Assembly (NCBI GenBank): GCA_900317585.1
Contig: ONHG01000005.1
Location: forward strand, 1 to 64,000
Direction of reading: 5' to 3'
Origin: an uncultured Lachnospiraceae bacterium
Lineage (GTDB): Bacteria > Bacillota > Clostridia > Lachnospirales > Lachnospiraceae
DNA: 64,000 nt
Part shown: positions 45,346 to 54,330 of the stretch, in pieces
Position numbering within the stretch: the stretch's first letter is position 1
Layout of the letters: each line of letters begins with the position of its first letter
Notes under the pieces: generated by a model
Database searches by the model: none
Told to the model about the DNA's origin: nothing
What the model saw: only the letters and a program-made list of their open reading frames with translations
Translations under genes and position numbers: made by a program

Positions 45346-45393
45346 ATATCCCCACGTTTATTGTCATGTGTATGGCGAAAAACATGGGGATAT
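45346..45393. promoter_or_regulatory. 14-bp inverted repeat upstream of jetA
   Basis: ATATCCCCACGTTT (45346-45359) and AAACATGGGGATAT (45380-45393) are complementary except for one G-T pair. The right arm ends 15 nt before the jetA start codon, and no ordinary ribosome site lies between. It could be an operator or an RNA hairpin controlling translation. Confidence 0.55.
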
Positions 45394-45408
45394 GTTATTA
45401 TATAGATT

Positions 45409-47007
45409 ATGATACTTAAAGATAGAATACCAAAAGAATTTTATAGTTTATTCCGCACAAAGAATATGGATGCATATGTTCGTATTATTGTTGCGATTTA
45501 TGAGGAGAATAATGAGGTCTATGCTTCGTTTGGACTGACACGGGAGGAGTGCTTTGCGATTATCGAGGATACCATCGAGGCCGCAGGCATTGTGTGGCAG
45601 GAGGATGATACTGAGAATGCAGGTTTTGCCGGTGATGAAGATGATAACGTAGATGTAAATGCAGATGATAACGCAGGCGTAAATGCACATGATAATGCAG
45701 ATGGAAATGCAGGCGCAAATGCACATGATAATGCAGATGGAAATGTGGGCGTAAATGCACATGACAACATAGGCAGAAATGCATATGATAATGCAGGTCA
45801 GAGCTCGAACGAGAATATACAGCAGAGCTTTATATATAATATGAGCTCATCTGCAATTTTGAACCGCCTGATAAGATGGGGATGGCTTTCAAGTGATTTT
45901 GATGAGAGGCTGAATACATATGTGATTTCATTCCCAGAGTACAGTCAGATGTATGCAGAGCTTTTTAAAAGGCTTTTTACAGATGATGACAGCAGGGAGC
46001 GGGAGAGCATTCTGTCTATTTACAGTGCGCTTTTCACATATTACTCGGATCCTGAAAAGAATAATGATATTTTGAAGAGTGCCCTGTATACGTCAAAAAA
46101 TCTCGGACAGCTATTATCCAATATGCAAAACGGTATGAGGTCTTATTTTGATGAGCTTTCACGCATGAAGGATTTTTTAGGTATACAGCAGGTGCTGATT
46201 GAGGAAATAAACAACAGTGACAGCAAAAAGTATGCAATTTTAACTACCTCAGACAGCTTTTACAGATATAAGGAGGCTGTAAAGGAGCTTATTTGCAAGA
46301 TTCTTAATCAAAACGATGATAAGAAGGAGTACCTTGAGGCTGCGCTGCAACGGACCGCTTTGGGCACATTTGACAGAAAACGTCTGGAGTACAGTCTTAT
46401 GTACTGTGAGAAAGCAGGCAGGCTTGTATACAGGGTGGAGAGAGAGTTTGATCTGATTGAACGCAAATATAATAAGCTGATTGAACAGAAGACGGTTTTC
46501 GCAAAGAGAGCGCTTGCAAGAATACATTATATTTTGCAGGAGGGAGCAGACGAGGAGGATAATATTCTCAGGCTTATAAATATTCTTAACAATGATAAAG
46601 CAAACCAGGTGCTTGATGAGCTGAGTGACAGAATGTATTTTACAAAGCAGTTTTGCAATGTTACGGATGACAGCTTTCCGGGAAGAAGAGAGCGCTCAGC
46701 AGGGGAGTTTGTACCGTTTGTCATTGAGGCATCGGGGAATGCGAAGGGTGATATGGCAGATTTTGTTCCGAAACCGCTGTATACCAAAAAGGAGCTGGGT
46801 AGTTTCAGGAGTAAGAACACAAAGGATGGCAGATTTGTGGCGGATGAGCACACGGTTCAAAGTATTGAGGATTTGGAAAAGCTTTTGTTTTTATGGCAGG
46901 AAGAAACCAACGAGCGTCTGGGCGATGATACGGTAAGTCTCGATGGTGAGATAACGAAAGAGGATGGGGTCAGCTATTCTAAGCTTGTTATAAACAGTAA
47001 TAAGTAA
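45409..47007 (+). CDS. jetA: Wadjet JetA-family protein (kleisin-like, DUF5716 type)
   Basis: The 532-aa protein begins ILKDRIPKEFYSLFRTKNMDAYVRII, as in JetA-family proteins, and is largely helical, with a winged-helix-like segment (ILNRLIRWGWLSSDFDERLNTYVISF) near 145-170. In Wadjet/MksBEF complexes JetA plays the kleisin role, bridging SMC heads and binding JetB. Residues about 79-130 are a low-complexity insert of repeated N-A-H-D-N-A-D-G type units, encoded by an in-frame minisatellite, between the N-terminal piece and the rest. Start: ATG at 45409 has no clear ribosome site. jetB and jetC follow on the same strand. Confidence 0.75.
   Translation: MILKDRIPKEFYSLFRTKNMDAYVRIIVAIYEENNEVYASFGLTREECFAIIEDTIEAAGIVWQEDDTENAGFAGDEDDNVDVNADDNAGVNAHDNADGNAGANAHDNADGNVGVNAHDNIGRNAYDNAGQSSNENIQQSFIYNMSSSAILNRLIRWGWLSSDFDERLNTYVISFPEYSQMYAELFKRLFTDDDSRERESILSIYSALFTYYSDPEKNNDILKSALYTSKNLGQLLSNMQNGMRSYFDELSRMKDFLGIQQVLIEEINNSDSKKYAILTTSDSFYRYKEAVKELICKILNQNDDKKEYLEAALQRTALGTFDRKRLEYSLMYCEKAGRLVYRVEREFDLIERKYNKLIEQKTVFAKRALARIHYILQEGADEEDNILRLINILNNDKANQVLDELSDRMYFTKQFCNVTDDSFPGRRERSAGEFVPFVIEASGNAKGDMADFVPKPLYTKKELGSFRSKNTKDGRFVADEHTVQSIEDLEKLLFLWQEETNERLGDDTVSLDGEITKEDGVSYSKLVINSNK
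45643..45798 (+). repeat. In-frame minisatellite inside jetA
   Basis: Units of 24 nt (GGC GTA AAT GCA CAT GAT AAT GCA) alternate with 12-nt pieces (GAT GGA AAT GCA). All steps are multiples of 12 nt, so gain or loss of units keeps the frame. The encoded segment is rich in Asn, Asp, Ala and Gly and likely unstructured. Confidence 0.85.
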
Positions 47008-47030
47008 TAGGTATAGGTATAGTGAGTTTT

Positions 47031-47062
47031 TGTAAATGTAAATGTATATGTATATGTATATG
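47031..47062 (+). repeat. Hexanucleotide repeat between jetA and jetB
   Basis: TGTAAA occurs twice and TGTATA about three times in tandem, in the 99-nt jetA-jetB spacer. Such tracts can change length by slippage. It lies about 45 nt before the jetB start. Confidence 0.6.
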
Positions 47063-47106
47063 GGAAGTTTTGAATAGTATCAAAGAAATAACAGAAAGAG
47101 AGCACT

Positions 47107-47715
47107 ATGTTCGAATATATGGAAAATGTCTCGCAGAACGAGGCTGAAAATATAAAAAAAACAATACAGGATCTGTTCAGACAGACTTGTATTTTACAGA
47201 TGAAGTGTGACCCGGTCACGATGATTCAAAGGGATAATCCAAGATATCAGGTATGTCTCAGAAACAGGGAGTTTATTGAGGATTATTTGTCTGTGCTAGG
47301 CTGTGAGCTGATTCACGATCCGCAGGAGCATATTTTCAGGATTGTCGGAGACGGTGTGATTCTTGAGAAAATGACACTTATGACGGCAAGGCTTGTCATT
47401 ATTTTAAAGCTGATATATCGAGACCGGATAATGGGAGAGGGCCTTAGAGCCACTACTACAAATCTGGCAGAAATCAGAGAGTATGGCAGGAATACAAATC
47501 TTGTTACAAGAAAGCTCACAAATCAGGAATGGACAGATGCTCTTTTACTCATGAAGACACATCAGATGATAGAGATTCCCGGAGCCATTGCGAATCTGGA
47601 GGATGATACACCGATTTATATTTATGGAACAGTCAATATTTTCTGTTCAGCGATGGATATAAATGAGCTTGTGCGAAAGTATGGCGATGAGGAGGCAGCA
47701 ATTGAGTCAGTCTAA
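47107..47715 (+). CDS. jetB: Wadjet JetB-family protein (MukE/KITE-like, DUF4194 type)
   Basis: The 202-aa protein has the size and order of JetB, the KITE subunit that clamps the kleisin JetA. Features seen: an N-terminal helix, YQVCLRNREFIEDYLSVLGCELIHDPQEHIFRIV, a typical winged-helix unit with LTMTARLVIILKLIYRD-like helix, and TTTNLAEI. The family call relies on position between jetA and jetC and on these patterns. The start has AGAAAGAGAG upstream. The 3' end overlaps jetC by 14 nt, so translation is coupled. Confidence 0.72.
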   Translation: MFEYMENVSQNEAENIKKTIQDLFRQTCILQMKCDPVTMIQRDNPRYQVCLRNREFIEDYLSVLGCELIHDPQEHIFRIVGDGVILEKMTLMTARLVIILKLIYRDRIMGEGLRATTTNLAEIREYGRNTNLVTRKLTNQEWTDALLLMKTHQMIEIPGAIANLEDDTPIYIYGTVNIFCSAMDINELVRKYGDEEAAIESV

Positions 47716-50700
47716 GAAAATTTTTACCGGAATGTGTCTTAATAATTGGGGTGGAATTAACCACCGGATTTTACAATTTAATGAGTATGTTAATCTGTTC
47801 AGTGGAAAGAGCGGTTCGGGAAAATCGACAGTCATGGATGCAATACAGGTTATCCTTTACGGCAGCTTCAGTCCATCTTTTTTGAACAAGGCTGCTGACG
47901 ATGCAAAAAACAGGCGAAGCGTTCTGAGCTATCTGCGTGGAGAGCAGAAGGATGGCTCAGCAAACAGGGAGGGGTGTGATTTCTGTTCTGTTATTGCACT
48001 TGAAATCATGGACACAGGAAGCAACACTGCTACCTGTATAGGAATTGCCTTTGAGGTTAGAAAAAACGATTCGGAAATAAAGAAGTTTGTTTATTTCAGC
48101 CATTCAGGGAGTATGCCTGAATCCGGCTACGTGACAGAGAATGGATTTTGTTATTCAAATCAGGATATAAGAAAGCTTGTAAAAGAACGGTCACAGAATG
48201 ATACCGGCAGGGGAAAGGGCGATGTGAACAGGATTTATGCTTCAAAGGAGGCATATCTTGGCGCATTGTATGATGTGATTCTTGGCTACATTGATCCGAA
48301 TCGCTTTATCACAATGGAAAAAAGTGCTATTGCGCTCAAAATGACAAACGGAACAGCCCAGTTTATACGTGATTATATGTTTCCTAAGAGTGATTCGGGT
48401 ACCATAGAGACCATCAGTGAACAGCTTGATGCTTACAGACAGATTAAGGACAAAATCGAGGATATGCGCAGGCGTATCGAGCTTTTGAGGGAAATAAAGG
48501 CTTCAGGAAGAGAGCTTGTGCGTGTTCAGACGGATATTGTAATGGCACAGGCAATGATAAGATGCATAGATATTGAGGACATGAGAGCGAAGATTGCGGC
48601 TGCAGAGGATGACAAGCTGCGCATAGAGACTGAGCAGCTAAAGCTTCAGGAAAAGGCGCAGGAACTTTCTATTGAACAAAAAAAGCTGCAGAATGAGTAT
48701 ATTCAGGTTAGTGCTGACTTAAAGTCCGGTGATCTCGGAAGTAAAAAGGAACAGCTCAAGGAGTTGAAAAAACGAAGTCTTATGCTCACAGATAACAGCC
48801 GTCAGTGGATTAAAATCACGAGTGGTCTCAAGTGCTGGGAGGATGATGAGGTAATCACCGACTACGTCAGCAATAAAGCACTGAATCTGATTGATGAAAT
48901 TACTGATGGGAACATCACGGAGGAAAAATGTGAACAGCTTCATCTGAAGCTTGAGTCTGTCAAGCAGACAGTTGAGGATGAGATTGAGGATATCACTTCA
49001 AAGAAAAATGAGATTGTAAGAGCACTCAGGGAGAAGGAACGTCTGGTTGATGATATGAAGAACAACCGCAAGTCCTACAAAGAAAGTCTGCGTTCAGCAC
49101 GAGCTGCTTTACAGAGGGCACTTAGTGACAGGTTTGGTGAGACCGTAAGGGTACATATATTTGCGGATATGTTTGACGTGACGGATGAGGAGTGGAAAAA
49201 TGCAATTGAGGGCAGGATGGGAAGGCTCAAGTTTTCCCTTATCACGGAGCCTCGTTATGCGAATACCGCAGCGTCTGTCTTTAGAGACATGAAGCAGTTT
49301 GAAGAGGTTGACTTAATCAATTCAGGTGCTATTTTGGATAGTGCGCCAAAGGCAATGGATAATTCACTTTATGAGGCGGTAAGCACAAATGAAAAATATG
49401 TGGATGCATGTCTGAAAAGATATCTCGGACACATAATAAAGTGCCACTCAGTGGATGAGCTTGGTCAGGTGAAGGATGGTGTGACACCGGATTGTTATTC
49501 ATACAGCAATTTCATATTCAGGCATCTCAAAAAACGCGATTATACGGCAAATGCCTGCATTGGAGGCAAGGTATCAAAGGCACGGCTTGCAGAGTACGAG
49601 GCTGATGTGGAGAAGCTTGGAGCTGAACAGGTAGAGCTTATGACTGCAATACAGGAGCTCAAGGCACAGCGTGATTTTGAATGCTTAAAGGGAGAGCCGG
49701 AGTATTATGTGGGGCTTTCTAAGGCAAGTGATGAGCTTGAGCTTGTGAATGCGCAAAAGAGGGAGCTTGACGAGGTTATCAGGACTCTTGAGGAAGGCCA
49801 GTACAAAGAGCTGAAGGCAAAGAAGGAGCTTCTTGAGAAGCGCAAGGAAGAGCTTGAGCGAGCCCAGAAAGAAAATCGCAGGCAGATGGATGAAATGATT
49901 CGACAGCATGAAAAAATAAGTGGCGTGAATGAACAACGAGGTATTCAGCTTGAGGAGCTGCTTAACGGCTATGTGTCAAATGCAGAGCTTGAGTCACAGG
50001 TGCATGAGCAGATGAAGAATGCATCGGGTCAGTCTGTAAAAAATAAACAGAGGCAGAAGCTTGTCAGCTTACAGGGGGCTGACGGAACCGGCGGTATGCA
50101 GCAGGCATGTGTTGAGTCACTGCAGGCAGCGCGATATAAGTATTTGAAGGAATTTCCGTCGGGACAGTTTAGTGGAGTTGAAAAATCAAATGAGGCATAT
50201 GAGGCACTTTTGGACAAATATGAGACTGATTATGAGCCGGAATATGAGAAGGAATTTGATAAGCAGTGTGATTTTATTTATCGAAGCCTAAGAGAAAATG
50301 TGATAGCTACAATCCACGGTGATATCAAGGCTGCAAAGCGCCATGCCTATGAGATAAACAGGCTTCTCAGGGAGACTAATTTCTCTGACAGCACGTATCA
50401 GATTAAGATTGAGCCGGCAAAGAATGAAAATGGCCAGTTCTATGATATGCTTATGGCGGAGGAGCTGGACAGCAAAAATCTGGATAATGGCGGAATAGAC
50501 GGACAGATAAGCTTTGGTGAGGATGATTTTTATAAGAAATATGAGCAGAAAATTAAACTTTTGACAGAAAAATTCATGCCGCCAAAGGATGAGGATGAGC
50601 ATCTGCGCATGCAGAAGCGCAAGGAAATGGAGCAGTATGCGGATTACCGCAATTATCTGTCATTCAGCATGTATGAGCAGGTTACGGACGAAAACGGCCA

Positions 50701-51067
50701 TGTTATCAGGGAGAACTATGTAGATGACATGGCAGGCCGTGATTCGGGCGGAGAGGGACAGAACCCTAAGTACGTTGCGCTTCTCGCGGGCTTTGCGATG
50801 CTTTATATGCAGCAGAGCAATCGTGATTCAAAGATTAAGCTGGTGCTTTTAGATGAGGCATTTTCCAAGATGGATCAGGAGCGAAGTGCGGTATGTCTCA
50901 AGTATGCCAGAAAGATGGATTTGCAGCTGATTGTCTGTGTACCGGATGAACGTCTGCAGTCGCTTATCCGAAATGTGGACTGTGTCTATGGCTTTAGGCG
51001 GCATAATAATGAGATTTCTATGATGCATATAGACAAGGGCGATTATCTGAAATTGATGGAGGGATAG
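47702..51067 (+). CDS. jetC: Wadjet JetC-family SMC-like ATPase
   Basis: The 1121-aa SMC-like ATPase has Walker A SGKSGSGKST (35-43), long coiled coils (about 255-340, 420-480 and 650-790) around a hinge-like centre (about 490-640), the ABC signature DSGGEGQNPKY (about 1014-1024) and Walker B KLVLLDEAFSKMD (Asp1051, Glu1052). JetC is the motor of the Wadjet plasmid-defence complex, extruding DNA loops. Start: TTG at 47702 is 6 nt after GGAGG; ATG 47687 is an alternative without ribosome site. The expected nuclease gene jetD does not follow; the next gene, 2 nt on, is a carbonic-anhydrase-like protein. Confidence 0.82.
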   Translation: MSQSKKIFTGMCLNNWGGINHRILQFNEYVNLFSGKSGSGKSTVMDAIQVILYGSFSPSFLNKAADDAKNRRSVLSYLRGEQKDGSANREGCDFCSVIALEIMDTGSNTATCIGIAFEVRKNDSEIKKFVYFSHSGSMPESGYVTENGFCYSNQDIRKLVKERSQNDTGRGKGDVNRIYASKEAYLGALYDVILGYIDPNRFITMEKSAIALKMTNGTAQFIRDYMFPKSDSGTIETISEQLDAYRQIKDKIEDMRRRIELLREIKASGRELVRVQTDIVMAQAMIRCIDIEDMRAKIAAAEDDKLRIETEQLKLQEKAQELSIEQKKLQNEYIQVSADLKSGDLGSKKEQLKELKKRSLMLTDNSRQWIKITSGLKCWEDDEVITDYVSNKALNLIDEITDGNITEEKCEQLHLKLESVKQTVEDEIEDITSKKNEIVRALREKERLVDDMKNNRKSYKESLRSARAALQRALSDRFGETVRVHIFADMFDVTDEEWKNAIEGRMGRLKFSLITEPRYANTAASVFRDMKQFEEVDLINSGAILDSAPKAMDNSLYEAVSTNEKYVDACLKRYLGHIIKCHSVDELGQVKDGVTPDCYSYSNFIFRHLKKRDYTANACIGGKVSKARLAEYEADVEKLGAEQVELMTAIQELKAQRDFECLKGEPEYYVGLSKASDELELVNAQKRELDEVIRTLEEGQYKELKAKKELLEKRKEELERAQKENRRQMDEMIRQHEKISGVNEQRGIQLEELLNGYVSNAELESQVHEQMKNASGQSVKNKQRQKLVSLQGADGTGGMQQACVESLQAARYKYLKEFPSGQFSGVEKSNEAYEALLDKYETDYEPEYEKEFDKQCDFIYRSLRENVIATIHGDIKAAKRHAYEINRLLRETNFSDSTYQIKIEPAKNENGQFYDMLMAEELDSKNLDNGGIDGQISFGEDDFYKKYEQKIKLLTEKFMPPKDEDEHLRMQKRKEMEQYADYRNYLSFSMYEQVTDENGHVIRENYVDDMAGRDSGGEGQNPKYVALLAGFAMLYMQQSNRDSKIKLVLLDEAFSKMDQERSAVCLKYARKMDLQLIVCVPDERLQSLIRNVDCVYGFRRHNNEISMMHIDKGDYLKLMEG

Positions 51068-51069
51068 AT

Positions 51070-51534
51070 ATGGCATATTATATAGCAGAAGGTGCCGTTG
51101 TTAAGGGGCAGGTGACAATGGCTGACGGAGCAAGCGTATGGTATAATGCAACTGTAAGAGGCGATTCAGAACCGATAGAAATAGGCAGAAATTCGAATAT
51201 ACAGGACAATGCGGTGGTACATGTGGACTTAAGCCACAGCGTCAGAATAGGTGACAATGTGACAATAGGGCACAGCGCAATTGTTCACGGGTGTACTATA
51301 GGTGATAATACACTCATCGGCATGGGAGCTATCGTATTAAATGGAGCAAGGATTGGTAAAAACTGCATAATAGGTGCGGGCGCTCTTGTCACCCAGGGCA
51401 CCGATATTCCTGACGGAAGCCTCGCATTTGGTTCTCCGGCAAAGGTAGTCAGGCCACTGACAGATGAAGAGATAGCAGAGAATCATCGCAATGCCATGCA
51501 TTATGTGGAGATTGCGAGGAAGTCGCTGGTTTAA
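51070..51534 (+). CDS. Gamma-carbonic anhydrase family protein
   Basis: The 154-aa protein is a left-handed beta-helix made of hexapeptide repeats (IGDNVTIGHSAIVHGCTIGDNTLIGMGAIVLNG). Metal-binding histidines sit in HVDLSH and IGHSAIVHG, as in gamma-class carbonic anhydrases of the YrdA/CaiE type; enzymatic activity is not proven for many members. It starts 2 nt after jetC with its ribosome site (GGAGG) inside jetC, so it is translationally coupled to it. Whether it has a role with JetABC or only shares the transcript is unknown. Confidence 0.92.
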   Translation: MAYYIAEGAVVKGQVTMADGASVWYNATVRGDSEPIEIGRNSNIQDNAVVHVDLSHSVRIGDNVTIGHSAIVHGCTIGDNTLIGMGAIVLNGARIGKNCIIGAGALVTQGTDIPDGSLAFGSPAKVVRPLTDEEIAENHRNAMHYVEIARKSLV

Positions 51535-51641
51535 TATTGGATGGATTATTTACATAAACTTTGCTAATGGGTGGTAGTGGATTTTACATAAAAAAAATAA
51601 AATCGTAATCTGGGACATACAAAACAGGGAAGGTATAATTT

Positions 51642-53036
51642 ATGAAAGCAAAAGAAAACAATATACAAAAGAAAACCAAAAAGCTCTCATCAAAGGAACT
51701 CTCATGGGTATTATATGATGTGGGAAATTCCGCATACACACTGCTTGCGTGTGCACTCATACCGATATGGTATAAAAGCCTTGCCGTTGGAGATGGCGCG
51801 GGGCAGATTTCATCTGACAGGGCGACTGCATATTATGCGGTGGCAATAGCTGTGATGACGGTTGTATCAGCACTTATCGGGCCTGTCTGTGGCGCGATAG
51901 CAGACCATATGCGCATCAAAAAGGCTATTTTTTCCACGACAGTAGTTGTAGGAGTGTCGGCATGCATACTTAACGGTTTTACACCCACATGGGTGCTGTT
52001 TCTTGTTATCTATGTGCTTACAAAGATATTTTACAATGCATCGCTGGTATTTTATGACTCAATGCTTGTCGATGTGACGACAAAGGATAGAATGGACGAG
52101 GTGTCTTCTTACGGCTATGCCTGGGGATATCTGGGCTCGTGTGTGCCGTTTCTCGTTTCACTGGCAGCGTATATCTGTGGACCGGATATGCTTGGATACA
52201 TATCAAACCGCCTGTCAATGATAATTGGCTTTGCGGTTACCGGAATCTGGTGGTTTGTTGTTACAATTCCACTGTTTAAGAGCTATAAACAGATGAATTA
52301 TGTATCGGATGCAGCAGACAAAGATATTCATAAGAATTTTGAAAATGATGTATTTATAAGAGACAATATCAAAGAGAAAAGCAAAACAAACAAAAATCCG
52401 GGAGTCCTAAGACTCATAGCTGACGCATTTGCACAGATTTTTGGAACAATCAAAAAAATAGCTACAAAAGATAAAAAAGTAGGTCTGTTTTTAGTCGCTT
52501 TTTTCCTTTACATAGATGGTGTAGGTACTATAATAGATAATTGTATAAACATAGGAACTGATTTAAAGCTTGATTCAGTGGGACAGGTAGTGTTTTTACT
52601 TTTCACACAGGTAGTGGCATGTATTGGTTCACTTGTCTTTGGGAAACTGTCACAGAAATACAAAACTACAACGCTTTTGTATGTCTGCATTGCGGGATAT
52701 TTTGCAGTTTGTCTGTATGCACTTACACTGCATGATCTGATTGGCTTTGGAATCATGGCATTTGGTGTGGGATGCTTCCAGGGCTCATTGCAGGCTCTGT
52801 CACGCTCATATTTTTCAAAGATTATTCCTCCTGAAAACTCGGGAGAATATTTTGGAATCTATGACATTTTTGCAAAGGGAGCTTCGTTTTTAGGCTCGAT
52901 TGTCATAGCGGCAGTAAAGCTTGCAGGTGGCACGATAAATGTGGCGGTTGCAACTATGGCGATATTCTTTGCAGTGGGATTTGTATTTTTAAGGCTTGCA
53001 GACAGATATGATGAACCGAGGCATGAAAATAACTAA
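51642..53036 (+). CDS. MFS transporter, Atg22/UMF1 family
   Basis: The 464-aa integral membrane protein has 12 predicted helices and the UMF1/Atg22-like opening LSSKELSWVLYDVGNSAYTLLACALIPIWY. A central cytoplasmic loop (about 210-265) separates the two halves. Family signatures include SSYGYAWGYLGSCVPFL and the RSYFSKIIPPENSGEYFGIYDIFAKGASFLG motif in the second half. Family members are linked to amino-acid or metabolite efflux; the substrate here is unknown. The start follows GGGAAGG. A GDPD gene follows after 30 nt, probably in the same operon. Confidence 0.9.
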   Translation: MKAKENNIQKKTKKLSSKELSWVLYDVGNSAYTLLACALIPIWYKSLAVGDGAGQISSDRATAYYAVAIAVMTVVSALIGPVCGAIADHMRIKKAIFSTTVVVGVSACILNGFTPTWVLFLVIYVLTKIFYNASLVFYDSMLVDVTTKDRMDEVSSYGYAWGYLGSCVPFLVSLAAYICGPDMLGYISNRLSMIIGFAVTGIWWFVVTIPLFKSYKQMNYVSDAADKDIHKNFENDVFIRDNIKEKSKTNKNPGVLRLIADAFAQIFGTIKKIATKDKKVGLFLVAFFLYIDGVGTIIDNCINIGTDLKLDSVGQVVFLLFTQVVACIGSLVFGKLSQKYKTTTLLYVCIAGYFAVCLYALTLHDLIGFGIMAFGVGCFQGSLQALSRSYFSKIIPPENSGEYFGIYDIFAKGASFLGSIVIAAVKLAGGTINVAVATMAIFFAVGFVFLRLADRYDEPRHENN

Positions 53037-53066
53037 AATAAAAAGCAACGAAAGAAGGCTCAAAGC

Positions 53067-53810
53067 ATGATAAACACAGAGGGAACAAAGGTCTGGGCAC
53101 ACAGAGGAGCATCCGGATATGCACCGGAGAACACACTTGAGGCATTCAAGAAGGCAGAAGAGATGAAGGCTGACGGGGTGGAGCTTGATGTACAGCTTAC
53201 AAAGGATGGAGAGCTCGTGGTCATACACGATGAGACAGTGGACAGAGTGAGTGGAGAGAAGGGCTTTGTAAAGGACTATACACTCAAGGAACTGAAGCAG
53301 CTCAATGTGTCAAAGCACATGCCATCCTATGACAAGAAGACATGTATTCCAACACTCGATGAGGTGTTTGATTTGCTCAAAAACACAGAGATGACCATAA
53401 ATATTGAACTCAAAAATGGTATCGTACAGTACAAAAATCTGGAGAAAAAGGTGCTGGCGCTCGTGGAAGAGTATGATATGCTTGACAGAATCTGGTGCTC
53501 ATCATTCAATCACGAGTCGATTGTGCGCATGAAAAAGCTTTGCCCTGATATGAGATGCGGTCTGCTTTTTTCTGACATTATAGTAAATCCGGCAGAGTAT
53601 GCCGGTGAGCTTCATGTAGATGCGCTTCATCCGGCAACCTACCATATGCAGGATGAAAACTACATCGACAAGGCTCATGGAAGAGGCCTTAGAGCTCATG
53701 TATGGACTGTAAACGAAAAGCATGAGATGAAGGTACTTGTCAAGGCAGAAGCAGATGCAATTATCACAAATTATCCGGATATTGCCGTAGAAATAGTTAA
53801 AAATGCCTAA
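53067..53810 (+). CDS. Glycerophosphodiester phosphodiesterase
   Basis: The 247-aa enzyme is of the GDPD/UgpQ family, splitting glycerophosphodiesters to glycerol 3-phosphate and an alcohol. Seen: catalytic WAHRGASGYAPENTLEAF (His, Arg, Glu), GVELDVQLTKDGELVVIHDETVDR (metal ligands Glu, Asp and catalytic His), NIELKN and HVWTVNEKHEM. No signal peptide, so it is cytoplasmic. It follows the MFS gene closely. Downstream lie Pho-box-like repeats and ppk, hinting at a phosphate-related neighbourhood. Confidence 0.93.
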   Translation: MINTEGTKVWAHRGASGYAPENTLEAFKKAEEMKADGVELDVQLTKDGELVVIHDETVDRVSGEKGFVKDYTLKELKQLNVSKHMPSYDKKTCIPTLDEVFDLLKNTEMTINIELKNGIVQYKNLEKKVLALVEEYDMLDRIWCSSFNHESIVRMKKLCPDMRCGLLFSDIIVNPAEYAGELHVDALHPATYHMQDENYIDKAHGRGLRAHVWTVNEKHEMKVLVKAEADAIITNYPDIAVEIVKNA

Positions 53811-53842
53811 AAGATATATAAAATGCACACAAAATTAATTTA

Positions 53843-53910
53843 TGTAAAGCTGAATAAAGAATTGTAAAGTTTTTATCTTAATTTTACATAACTGTGTTTT
53901 GGACTTTACA
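53843..53910. promoter_or_regulatory. Pho-box-like TTTACA cluster
   Basis: TGTAAAG occurs at 53843 and 53863 (20 nt apart) and TTTACA at 53883 and CTTTACA at 53904 (21 nt apart). All four are copies of the PhoP-type half-site in one or the other orientation, at two-turn spacing. They precede a lipoprotein-like remnant and ppk. PhoP binding is inference. Confidence 0.5.
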
Positions 53911-53986
53911 TTAGCTTGATATTATTAACTTGTTGAATAGTTATTGATTAATTTTAATCATTTATCATGCTAATGGAGAGATTAGG

Positions 53987-54097
53987 TTGAAAAAGAAATT
54001 ACTAAAGAAAACGGTCGTCATAGGAATGATGGCAACGATGATAACAGGCTGTTCACAAGAGGTACAAACTACCCATGTGGACAGCCTTAATTCGTAG
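53987..54097 (+). pseudogene. Lipoprotein signal remnant, 36 codons
   Basis: A TTG start 6 nt after GGAGAG opens a 36-aa frame: a basic start, hydrophobic core and lipobox M-I-T-G-C, then only 14 residues before TAG. It looks like the 5' end of a lipoprotein gene, for example a phosphate-binding protein given the Pho-box-like sites, cut short. It might instead be a tiny secreted lipopeptide. No continuation is visible in other frames. Confidence 0.5.
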
Positions 54098-54114
54098 AAA
54101 AACACGTCACCGGG

Positions 54115-54330
54115 ATGGTAATGCAGCTTGCTGCAAAGGAAACACTCAGATGTACTGATATTGTTGAAGAAATGTTTGTAAATTTGCATGAATGTATTGA
54201 CAAAAAAGCCAAAAATATCGAAAATGAACTTAAGAGTGCATGGACATTGCAGAAGCATTATGTGCTGTGCGGTATAGCGAGAATTGGAATATTATCAGAT
54301 GATATCAACGGTGAGGTAAATATTGCATAG
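54115..54330 (+). pseudogene. Possible PhoU-like domain fragment, 71 codons
   Basis: The 71-aa frame (MVMQLAAKETLRCTDIVEEMF, then LHECIDKKAKNIENELK) is helical and resembles the regularly spaced helices of PhoU-like domains at the C-terminus of Na/Pi cotransporters, but I cannot confirm it. The ribosome site (CCGGG) is poor. It lies between a lipoprotein remnant and ppk, so the segment may be a decayed phosphate-uptake locus. Confidence 0.35.

Noticed and set aside
45448..45784. Three overlapping minus-strand frames rich in His, Ala and Cys-Ile repeats
   Set aside because: They are antisense reflections of the jetA minisatellite; the repeat is periodic in units of 12 nt so all frames stay open.
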